In this document: piece after piece, positions 55,140-64,000 of the stretch
Layout of the letters: each line of letters begins with the position of its first letter
Position numbering within the stretch: position 1 is the first letter of the stretch
Assembly (NCBI RefSeq): GCF_000002985.6
Contig: NC_003279.8
Span: 12,896,001 to 12,960,000, forward strand
Reading direction: 5' to 3'
DNA length: 64,000 nucleotides
Source of the DNA: Caenorhabditis elegans
Lineage: Eukaryota; Nematoda; Chromadorea; Rhabditida; Rhabditidae
Notes under the pieces: generated by a model
What the model saw: the letters and a program-made list of their open reading frames with translations, nothing else
The model's database searches: none
What the model was told of the DNA's origin: nothing
Program-made: the position numbers and the translations under genes

Positions 55140-57928
55140 ATGCATTTAAACACATCAATTTGCGAAGTTGATAACCCGGATCTCACCGAGGAACGGGAGA
55201 AGGGAACTTTTGATACGGATAAGATGGCGGCTGTGATCTATGGAAGTGAGAAGGTAAGGCTTTTAAAGTTATTTTAGAGAAACATTATATCAAAAATATT
55301 GTTCCAGCTCGCCCGCCGGCGTCGAGAAATCTCAGAAGCTGTCTCAAAAATTCCGGAGCTAGCGGATACCCAACCCTTTCCGTTCATGGACCGACTTGAA
55401 AAAATTACAGAAGGATCCCGTAAACTAGAGGTGCTCAATAACAACATCCGTGATATAATTGACTACGATGATAACGGCGAGAGACTTCATATCTATCAGT
55501 AAGCCATTCAGAACTTATTAGTGACCTCTGTTTGACCTAATGACTCCTGTTTCAGAGAGGTTACGGGGATGGAAGGACACCCATTGGCTTTGCATGAGGT
55601 CATGTTTATTCCTGCATTAGTGTCACAGGCTAGCAAAGAGCAGCAGGAAAAATGGTTGGGGAGAGCTAGAAGGAGGGAGATTATTGGATGTTATGCACAG
55701 ACCGAAATGGGTCACGGTGAGAAACTTTTTTTGTATAAAAGTAGATATCCAACTTCAAACTACGATTCAAAGTAAAGAGTGCATAACCCCATCCGTCCGT
55801 TTTTAGGTACCAACCTCCGGAAACTGGAAACCACTGCCACCTACTTCCCAGACACCCAGGAATTTGTACTTAACACCCCAACGACTACAGCTCTCAAGTG
55901 GTGGCCCGGAGCTCTCGGGAAAAGTTCCAACTATGCAGTTGTGGTAGTTGATATGATTATCAAGGGAAAAAGCTATGGACCGCACCCCTTCATGGTTCAA
56001 CTTCGAGATGAGAAGACTCATATTCCACTAAAAGGAATCGTAGTTGGAGATATTGGCCCGAAAATGTCATTTAATGGAGGTGACAATGGGTTCCTTGGAT
56101 TCGATAAATTCCGAGTGCCCCGGACGAACCTTCTGATGCGGCATGTTAGGGTGGAAGCTGATGGAACATATGTTAAGCCTCCACATGCAAAGGTGAATCA
56201 CTCTGCAATGGTTCATGTGAGAAGTCATATGGCAACAGGACAAGGGGCACTACTGGCACAGGCTTTGATTATTGCAGTGAGATATTCGGCAGTAAGAAGA
56301 CAAGGGTTTTTGGAGAATAAGTGAGTTTGAGATGAAATGATAAAAAATAAAAGAAAAGCGCTGGTAATTTCAGAACCCAAGAAGTAAAAGTCCTTGACTA
56401 CCAGACCCAGCAGCATCGTCTATTCCCATCATTAGCCCGTGCCTATGCATTTATATTTACTGGATTTGAGACAATTCACTTATATTCTCAATTATTAAAA
56501 GATGTTGATATGGGTAATACATCTGGAATGGCTGATTTACATGCATTGACTTCTGGTTTAAAATCTGTTGTTACTCATCAAACTGGAGAAGGTATTGAAC
56601 AGGCGAGGATGGCTTGTGGTGGACATGGATACTCTATGGTAGGCTCTGAAATCAAAGAATGAAGCATTTAAAGGAAAGTTTCAGGCTAGTTATATCTCTG
56701 AAATCTATGGAATTGCAATTGGAGGATGCACATACGAAGGAGAAAATATGGTGATGCTCCTGCAACTTGCACGGTATCTTGTCAAATCTGTAGAACTTAT
56801 CAAATCCGGAGAAGCAAAGAAGCTAGGACCAATGGTGTCATATCTAGCAGCTAAAGGTGGCCACCCTGATCTATCAAGTCTGAATGGATATGTAACAGCT
56901 TTCGAGCATATGGCTAGAAGGCAAGCTTGGAAGGCAACTGAGAAATTCTTGAAATTGATGGAAAGTGGGGAATCGAGAGAAATAGCATGGAACAAATCAA
57001 CAGTGGAGTTGACTAGAGTGAGTTTAGAAAAAAACAATAACTTCTACCACTCCCCCACATGGCCAGTGATCTTAGCAGCTACTTCAATATTTTCATGAAA
57101 TTTCTTTCAATCTACCATAGATAGGTTTTTAAAAAATGAGTGGTCCTTACTAGCGGTCCCCTTGGCCCAAAAAAATATGGTGGCCGATTTTAATATCCGG
57201 AACTTTGTTAACCAGTTAAGGATTTTTGTTTAACCAGTCCATGGAGCTTATTGAAACTGTTCCAGAATGATACGAGAAAGTTCTTGAAACATTCCAGTTG
57301 ACCGATTTACCATATATTGATATGCTTTCATTATATGAGAGTGGCTGATTTTCTCGTCACGTTGAATAAAACACCTATTCCCGAGTTGCTTATTATGATA
57401 TTGTCTGAGACGTCTTTTATATCGGTTGAAAGTGCAACTAGCTTGAAACTTCAACAACTTTTCCACAAATTTCAGGCCAGTCGTCTACACACCCGTCTAT
57501 TCATAATCGAAGCTTTCATGAGAAGAGTGTCTCGAATTGAAGATATTCCAGTGAAAGAGGTTCTAACAGATCTTCTCCATCTTCATGTCAACTATGAACT
57601 ATTGGATGTTGCCACGTATGCACTGGAATTCATGTCATCCACTCAGTTGGATTATATCAGAGATCAACTATATTTATATCTGGAGAAGATTCGACCAAGT
57701 GCAGTATCTCTAGTTGACTCTTTCCAGATTAGTGATATGCAATTGAGATCTGTAAGTTTTTGGAATAATTTTTCTATGAAAAACATGTTTTAGGTTCTTG
57801 GCCGCCGGGATGGTAATGTCTACGAGAATCTCTTCAAGTGGGCAAAGTCGAGTCCCTTGAACAAATCTGATGTTCTACCGTCAGTCGATAAGTACTTGAT
57901 GCCTATGATGGAAAAGGCGAAACTTTAA
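55140..57928 (+). CDS. acox-1.4: Peroxisomal acyl-CoA oxidase, fourth in tandem (probably ACOX-1.4)
   Basis: Exons 55140-55253, 55308-55498, 55556-55716, 55807-56320, 56374-56638, 56685-57017, 57476-57751 and 57794-57928 encode 662 residues. It shares the extra TEMGHG|TNL intron with acox-1.3. Landmarks: [20 protein letters not shown]-type segment, [17 protein letters not shown], the intact [12 protein letters not shown] motif and catalytic [11 protein letters not shown]-terminal MEKAKL is a PTS1. The first half differs from acox-1.3, while exons 5-8, and even the short intron at 57752-57793, are essentially identical to it. Only 148 bases separate it from the acox-1.3 stop. CTATTAATAAAACAATAAAA at about 57980 gives the polyadenylation signal. 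The gene converges on the minus-strand gene ending at 58012. Symbol number inferred from order. Confidence 0.87.
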
Positions 57929-58011
57929 GTTTCTGTTCTCATCTGGAATTCTTTATCACATTCTTTATACATCCATTTCTCTATTAATAAAACAATAAAA
58001 ACAGTTCACAA

Positions 58012-59216
58012 CTAATGAGCATCATCATTATTTCCCGAACAGAGCAGTGGTCTTTCCTCATTCAAAATCGCGTTGGCCATCTTGTCGATTATCGTCTTTC
58101 TCTTTGACTTTGCAGCTGGTGCTGGATCCGATGGTTTAGTATCACAAACAGTTGTTGCTGGAGGTGCAAGTGGATCTATTAGATCAGCAATATACGATGG
58201 ATGGAAGGACTGAGTTGGGCACAGGGATCGTTGAGCCTGTAAATGTGGAATTTAACTTCTTTATAGTGTAGTTTATGGAAAACCCTGGAAGGTCTAATAG
58301 TAAGTCTATGAAGGTTTTTATTTTGAAAAGTGAGAGCTTGCATATCTCCAAAAATTGTAGTTATCAAAAAGTTGCCAACTATCAAATTCTAGATTTTTTT
58401 CAACTAACAAATTTTCCTAAAAACCTTCTTGTACTTAAATCGTCAACTCACCAAGTTAACAAGTTCCCGATAGCTCTCACTTTTCCACAAATCCAAAAAG
58501 ATCTTCTCGTTTGCGTAACCAGTTTCCATGAATCTTCCACTTGCGGTTAGACGGGCAAGGAATTTCGGATTCAGCTTTCCAAATACACTTCTGGAAAATG
58601 GAATGTGTTACTTGGAAATATTAAAACCTACAAAAATTTTACTACGTTAAAATACGCGCCAGGCAGCATACCACTGACGCAATTCTAGTGCCTTGACGCG
58701 TTTCCAGTGCTTTGGAGCAAATCTAGTGCCTTGGGGCATTTTCTAGTGCCTTGACGAACTTCTAGTGCCTTGACGCAATTCCAGTGCCTTGACGAATTTT
58801 TAGTGCACTGGCGCATTTCTAGTGCCCTGGCGCATTTCTTGTGCATCAAAACTCAACTCTAAAATCTCCTCTCGTGTTGCCACGTGAGCAAACTCGAGCC
58901 GAACATCTTCCAAATTCATTCCCGCTTCCAATGCCAAAATAACTGTCTCAATCGGCGTCAACTTTCCATTCTTAACCGCTTCCCGTCCTTTTATCAGTGT
59001 CTTACGAAGCTTCTGTATATTCGGATGATGTCGTCGAGAAATCAGAAGTCGAGATAGCTTCCAGTTTAAAACTATTATCAAGAGAGATATAGCAGACATT
59101 ATCGACGAGTAAACTATTGAGGTCTGCAAGAAAAATCGATAAATTATCAGAAACTCAAGAAAAATCAATAAACTCACCGTTTCGAACGCCTCATAATTTT
59201 GTGTGTTTGAGCTCAT
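58012..59216 (-). CDS. Unrecognised single-pass membrane protein, 222 residues
   Basis: Minus-strand exons 59216-59178, 59123-58858, 58590-58452 and 58236-58012 join in phase. The start is MSSNTQNYEAFETTSIVYSS. A membrane segment follows at about residues 18-42 (IMSAISLLIIVLNWKLSRLL), then a basic helical region (RRHHPNIQKLRKTLIKGREA, LTPIETVILALEAGMNLEDV, VFGKLNPKFLARLTASGRFM). The C-terminus is Pro/Lys-rich (SDPAPAAKSKRKTIIDKMAN) and ends CSGNNDDAH. I know no family for it. The donor of intron 2 is the weak A|GTTGAG, but only this choice preserves phase into exon 3. That intron (58857-58591) contains a minisatellite related to the one in the neighbouring GT11 gene. Its 3' end lies 83 bases from the acox-1.4 stop on the other strand. 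Confidence 0.7.
58678..58855. repeat. TTCTAGTGCCTTGACGC minisatellite
   Basis: About nine imperfect copies of a 17-20 bp unit (TTCTAGTGCCTTGACGCAA; later TTCTAGTGCCCTGGCGCA) fill most of intron 2 of the membrane-protein gene and stop a few bases from the donor. The complement of the same unit forms the array at 59935-60224. Confidence 0.8.
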
Positions 59217-59415
59217 TTGTTTTGTGAAAAATTACCGGAAAACTATGGTAATTTCATAGAAATGATTGAAATTTAAACGTTTGAACTGATAAATAATTTT
59301 TTTAAAACAATTATTGCGAAATATAAGTTTACACGTGAATATTTTTATTTATTTTTCCCAAACATGAATTTTTAATTAAGAGACCCGTGAAGAAAATCAA
59401 TAATTCACTGAAAAA
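59217..59415. promoter_or_regulatory. Region between membrane-protein gene start and GT11 gene end
   Basis: A 199-base AT-rich spacer. The two minus-strand genes are head-to-tail here, so it should contain the GT11 3'UTR and the promoter or trans-splice site of the membrane-protein gene. No clear motif is seen. Confidence 0.35.
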
Positions 59416-61902
59416 TCAATATTTGCTGATCTTTCCGTTTAGATCCGTTTTCAGCTTTATCCATTCCGGCGGGTAGAAGTCTTCCGGGTGCATTTCACCA
59501 GCAACCTGAGAGGATTACTGTAGTTTTTGGTTGCTGGCGCTTTTCTCGTGCCTACCGTACCCCATCTTTTGACTCCAAAATATCCCTATAATATGTAGTT
59601 GCAGTTCGTTTTGCCAAGTACGACAACCACCATCCGAATGTAGAAGATGGCGCTGGAAAATTGTGTAGTTTGTAGTCATCCAGTTGTAGTTTGTAGCTTA
59701 CCAGTTATTAGTGTGACGTCACAGAATAGTCTAGAAAATGCCAAGTCGATTTCTGGTGTCAATGTTGGTGTTAGAATTGCCTAAAAATGTTAAAACAGTT
59801 CAAGAAGTAGGCGGAGTCTAATCTACCGTATAACTTGGAGAAATTTGTGGTAAACTGTAGTCATAAGAATTGTTGACTGGTTTTTGAAGAAAAGTGAAAT
59901 GGGCAACACGATCTGAAAATTTTAAGGAAATTGGGAAAAAGCACTAGAATTGCACCAAGGCACTAGAAAAGCGCCAAGGTACTAGAAATGCGCCAATGCA
60001 CTAGAAATGCGTCAAGGCACTAGGAATGCGCCAAGGCAATAAAAATGCGTCAAGGCACTAGGAATGCGCCAAGGCAATAAAAATGCGTCAAGGCACTAGG
60101 AATGCGCCAAGGCAATAAAAATGCGTCAAGGCACTAGGAATGCGCCAAGGCAATAAAGATGCGCCAAGGCACTAGAAATGCGTCAAGGCAATAAAAATGC
60201 GCCAAGGCACTAGAAATGCGCCTCACCTTCAAAAACCGTATATGCAAAATGAATATCATTGCCTAAAACCACCACATTGACCCGTTCATGAGATTTTCGA
60301 TCTGAAAACTTTTGAGTCACAGAAGTCGGCGCCGACATATTTACTACTTACACAAATCCACCAAAAAATCAGTGGCCGCCCGTGTAAACGTGGCATCCGA
60401 TGGTCGATGAAGTCCATCATACTGGAAATCTCCCCGTCTGACGTGGGTGCAGATTCTGTGAATTGAAGAAAAAATGCACGAGAGATGCGCCAGCAGATGT
60501 CCTGCTGGCGCATTTCTCAATCAGTTTGGCCTAGGTGTTCATGCTACTACATAAATGAAATATAAAGTGAAGAATTGAAAATTGCACAAAAAACGCGTCA
60601 GCAACAGTGCTGGCGCTTTTCTCGATACTCACAGAAAATCATCCCTAAACTTTGCTGGGAGCAGAATTTCGGCTCTCATCGCTTGTAGTTTGCTGGGAGC
60701 CAACCATTCACGCACTTGAGGACGAATGTGATGGAAATATTTGAAACTCTGAAAAACTAGAAATGTGTCAGCAATCATTTTCTGGCGCATTTCTCGATAA
60801 TCACCTGGAAGTAGTGTCCATCTAGAATCAAGTTTTGGTCGGATCGGTTCAAAAATCTCGAGGGATCATCGTATACACAACATCTTCCCCAGTTCGTTTG
60901 CTGGTGGGTAACCAAAGAGTCCTGGAAAAAGGAGGATCGAGAAATGCGCCAGCGAGCGTTTGCTGGCGCGATTCTCGATACATGAGTCATTTCTTGTGGG
61001 CTACCATTGCTATTTTATCATACTGATTAATAATTCACCAGAATTGAGGATTTCTCAATGTGTATCCGAAAATGCGTCAGCAACCCATTGCTGACGCCTT
61101 TCTCGATTCTTACCGGTATGATTCTCAAGGTGAATTGATCTGCCAATTTTGGGAACAACGGTTGAATATTCCTGTTTAAAGTTTCAATAAAACTGGGATT
61201 TGTAGCATTTATCACTGCTTTTCGTTGCAATGAGGTAGCAATTCCATGCAGGGAAATTATCTCGAAAAGCTTGTTTCCTAAAAATGAAAAAAGCTTGCTG
61301 GCGCTTTTCTAGTGCCCTGACGCATTTCCTGATACTCACCTAGTCCACCAGAAGGGAAGGCGAAAAGCATAAGTTGCAAGGTTTTTTCATAGTTTGGCTG
61401 GGACTTTTGTGAATTCTGAAATAAAAGTTTTTTTTTTCAATTCCATTTTAAAATTCTCACTTTTTGCTCCAAATCCAAAAAATGTCGATTTTCAATAAAA
61501 CTTAGCAAGTTGTTCACATTGATCTCACATTTTGGCGATAAATTTGAATTTTTTTGAAAATATTCTAAAATATGACTGGATCCCAGAGTTATTTTGATTA
61601 TAACATAGATATTGGCAAATATTCCTGGAAATATCGAGAATTGCGCCAGCGAAGTTGGGTGCTGGCGCACGTTTGGATACATGACGTTACGATGTTCAAA
61701 AGTGCGTCAGTTGGAGGTTTTAAAGAGAATTCAAAAAATTGTTTTAGATGAAATGCTGTCAAAAAATTATAGATATTACTTTGAAAATTTTGGAAATTCT
61801 GGAAAACTTTTGTTTAAATTTTAAATTTTTCAGACTCTTTTTCTACACTAACTCACCTAAAACCAAGCAAAAATACATCAAATAATTCGAATTATACCTC
61901 AT
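59416..61902 (-). CDS. GT11-family (alpha-1,2-fucosyltransferase-like) glycosyltransferase
   Basis: Twelve minus-strand exons join in phase to 402 residues: 61902-61857, 61624-61461, 61415-61340, 61277-61114, 60921-60805, 60748-60633, 60455-60352, 60301-60227, 59912-59827, 59780-59702, 59652-59561 and 59505-59416. A hydrophobic signal anchor opens the protein (YLMYFCLVLGIFANIYVIIK), as in type II Golgi enzymes. The GT11 N-motif is FPSGGLGNKLFEIISLHGIA. The GDP-fucose-binding motif is THVRRGDFQ (His232 to Asp237). Then come NVVVLGND and the C-terminal TAPSSTFGWWLSYLAKR. Sequons NAT, NRS and NNS are present. The family transfers fucose in alpha-1,2 linkage to galactose; nematodes have many divergent members, so the acceptor is unknown. 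Most introns carry hairpin repeats (separate entry). Confidence 0.85.
59530..61668. repeat. Family of GCGCCAGCA...TGCTGGCGC hairpins in introns of the GT11 gene
   Basis: Full hairpins lie at 60485-60513, 60595-60616, 60765-60788, 60946-60969, 61074-61097 and 61643-61668. Half-copies lie near 59532-59552 and 61297-61318. The consensus half is (A)AATGCG(C/T)CAGCA; the other half is TGCTGGCGCNTTTCTCGATA, and on the minus strand the flank often runs straight into the GTGAG splice donor. None lies in an exon. Confidence 0.85.
59935..60224. repeat. AAATGCGCCAAGGCACTAG minisatellite
   Basis: About 16 copies of an 18-19 bp unit, some in a 37-38 bp higher-order dimer (AATGCGTCAAGGCACTAGG alternating with AATGCGCCAAGGCAATAAA). 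It fills the intron between GT11 exons 60301-60227 and 59912-59827 and is complementary to the array at 58678-58855. Confidence 0.85.
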
Positions 61903-62731
61903 AGTTTCAATTTTCAAACACTTAAAAAATTTCCAAAACAAAATATTTTTTTTCAAATTTTGAAACTCTCTCAAAACTTGAATAATATGATTATATAGTA
62001 GCGGGAATCAATAATTTACAGCGAAAAACATGTATTTGTATTATTATTAATAGTATCCAAATAGCCAATGACTGGAGCAATGAGCCCCCATGGTGCATCG
62101 AAGGGATGTGTAAATAGCTGCAAAAATGACATATTTTGCGGTCCAGATCATTGTTATAGAACTCGTTACACGTTTTGGGCTTGTAATAAAATTAAAATTT
62201 GAATTTTGAAAAAACACTTTGGGAAATTTTTTTTTTGTGAAAAAATTTAAAATTTCTAAAAACGTTTTTAAAAAATTAATTTACAATTTTTGCTAGTATA
62301 TTCTTCACTTTCAGCTAAAATTTCTAGAAGAAAGGTTCAAAATATGACAAATTTGTAGCTTAGAGCAGGAATAAATTCATTTTTCTTTTCAAAAATATAT
62401 AATTTATTTAAGCACTTGATTTTTTTTTTTTTTTTAATTTTTTTTTTTAAATTTTTTCACTAAAACGACTAAAAACATGAACTTTCCATAAATAATTTTC
62501 AAAAAAAAGTCAAGTTTCGCTTTCGGTTGATTTATTTTCTTTACCGGAAGCGACGTTTTTTCAATGTACTTTCTTGGCTTAGGCTTATAAAATGTCTAGT
62601 TTGTAGTCTATTAGCCTTCCAGTGTTGATCAAAGAAAAATGACAAAAGCAAATTCATGAGAACGAGATGAACAACAATAAATTAAACAACAATTTTTGAA
62701 AAACCAAAAAACAAAAATTAAAATTAAATAA
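61903..62731. other. Intergenic region upstream of the GT11 gene
   Basis: Very AT-rich with poly-T/A runs (62408-62458). No repeat family or coding sequence is recognised. The 3'UTR of the F-box gene and the promoter of the GT11 gene must lie here. Confidence 0.4.
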
Positions 62732-63919
62732 TCAGCCGAGTTTCTTCTCAATTTTCACTCGCTCTTCAGTGACTTCAATGACATATTCAAATCCATTTGC
62801 CTTGTAATTGATGGTTCCGGTTTTGCCAGCGAAGGTAGGATCAAACTCTTGGAGCATTTCTTCTGCAATTGATTCACTATCATCTAATTGCTTGCTGACG
62901 ACACAAGTTTCCAGCTTTGTAGACGAATTTACCAACTGAAAGAATTTTAATTAAATCAACTAAAAATTGATTATTGCTATACCTCTTTCAGATCATTTGG
63001 CGATACCTCTGGACTGGTGAATTCAATACTTGAAAATCCAAGAAGATCCGACACAGTAAATCCAAAGACGGAGCAAATGTTAAGATCAGTTCGCAATTGT
63101 TTTGCATTTTTAAACTGTTCCAAGCAAGTTAGTGGACGAATATCGTTGAAGATGCAACGCATAATCTCAAATTTCACAAGTGTTCCAGCATCGAAAGAAC
63201 TGAGAATTAGCGCAGCTCGTGGTTTCTTGAATCCACTCAGAGAAACTGATTTCGCTCGGAAACAGTGAGCATCTCCAAACTCCATATCGATTGTTCTCAG
63301 GCTTGACCTCAACCGTTCATTGTGGACATAGTCTTCATATCCTCCAATTGAGTCGAAATCTAGACTGAACTTCTCAATCTGAGCTTTTGGAAGCTTCATG
63401 ACATTGAACAATTTTCTGAGAGCAAACTGTAGTCCTTTATTGTAGATGGTTCTTCTTTCATCATCAGCCACGACCGGATGGAAAGGTTCATTGCGAGCGT
63501 TGCTTATTTCATCATAAGGCACAAATCTATACCGATAACGAAATGATTTTCCATTGAGAACAATGGTGTACCTATGGCCCTCAATAAAAATATCAATGTC
63601 CAAATCCAGTTTCAAGGTGTCGATGAAGCTTCGAAGATTTCCATTGGAATTGCGAACGGAAATCCTGAAAATATTTTTATTATACTTTCTAAAAATATAA
63701 TTTTTATTTATTTGATCTTACCAATCGTATGGATGCAGTTTCTTCACAATTTTCTTCATAATATTCAGAGGCAAGTCAAAAAGCGTCGGCGAGCTTGTCT
63801 TCGATCTGAAAATGTGTTTTAAAAAAGTTATTTGAAATTATTGTAGCCTAAATAACTAACAATTTCATGGAATTCTGCTTGTCCGTCGTTTCACCAATTT
63901 CTGCTCTTTGGCTAGTCAT
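62732..63919 (-). CDS. F-box protein with FTH (DUF38) domain
   Basis: Minus-strand exons 63919-63861, 63805-63722, 63664-62983 and 62935-62732 encode 342 residues. The N-terminus is MTSQRAEIGETTDKQNSMKL. The F-box is PTLFDLPLNIMKKIVKKLHP, which would bind Skp1-related proteins. The FTH region follows: LQFALRKLFNVMKLPKAQIE, RLRSSLRTIDMEF, LSSFDAGTLVKFEIMRCIFN, ending VIEVTEERVKIEKKLG. It is an fbxa-type adaptor of SCF ubiquitin ligases, a family greatly expanded and fast evolving in C. elegans. Intron positions agree with those of the decayed copy at 10462-11754 (MKL|S after exon 1), so the two are paralogues. No lesion was found. I cannot assign an individual fbxa number. Confidence 0.85.
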
Positions 63920-64000
63920 GTCGACGAATTACCTGAAAAAAATTAATTTGAGTAAATATAGAAAATCACGTTCAATGTGTAAAAACGAAATTAATTTTTA

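Noticed and set aside
61021-61080. Extra GT11 exon in the 61113-60922 intron
   Set aside because: Candidate exons run into stops, and exon 61277-61114 joins exon 60921-60805 directly in phase, giving a normal GT11 sequence.

Overview
This is nuclear DNA of a Caenorhabditis nematode, almost certainly C. elegans. Genes are split by short introns with TTTCAG-type acceptors, the sequence is AT-rich, and palindromic repeats are dense. The reconstructed CAR-1 (340 aa), PFN-1 (132 aa), FKB-2 (108 aa) and ACOX-1.1 (674 aa, ending SKL) fit the C. elegans proteins I remember. All exon models were joined by hand from splice signals and reading phase. No search was run.

Layout. 1-6342 (+): last six exons of a Dopey-family gene (pad-1) whose introns are full of palindromic repeats. 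7159-7449 (-): COA5/PET191-like cytochrome oxidase assembly factor. 8476-9647 (+): car-1. 10462-13436 (-): two decayed F-box/FTH genes. 13693-13818 (+): possible 41-aa membrane microprotein. 14042-19185: two large inverted-repeat elements, the second a 2.7 kb foldback with a perfect 9-bp target duplication. 20515-23106 (+): a zinc-finger/double-FKBP fusion gene followed by its likely donor, fkb-2. 26040-27282 (+): pfn-1. 28658-30912: a 2.25 kb near-perfect palindrome carrying two mirrored copies of the pfn-1 promoter and part of exon 1. 31890-32430: broken F-box-associated fragment. 33398-35069 (+): MSP-like protein ending in a basic tract and Cys-Cys. 36037-41252 (+): two ANTH-domain (HIP1-like) paralogues lacking the actin-binding end, the first frameshifted. 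42562-57928 (+): four tandem peroxisomal acyl-CoA oxidases (acox-1.1 to 1.4). 58012-59216 (-): unrecognised single-pass membrane protein. 59416-61902 (-): 12-exon GT11 (alpha-1,2-fucosyltransferase-like) gene with hairpin repeats in most introns. 62732-63919 (-): intact F-box/FTH gene.

How the genes relate. The acyl-CoA oxidases form the functional cluster: they shorten fatty-acid side chains by peroxisomal beta-oxidation, including ascaroside pheromone chains, and their 3' exons are being homogenised by gene conversion. The rest are housekeeping genes (profilin, FKBP12, RNP-granule protein, trafficking factor, COX assembly) mixed with fast-evolving worm families (F-box, MSP-like, GT11). The most unusual features are the fkb fusion made by exonising a start codon, the pfn-1 palindrome, the 9-bp-TSD foldback, the intronic hairpin family in the GT11 gene, and a CGEHG substitution in acox-1.3.
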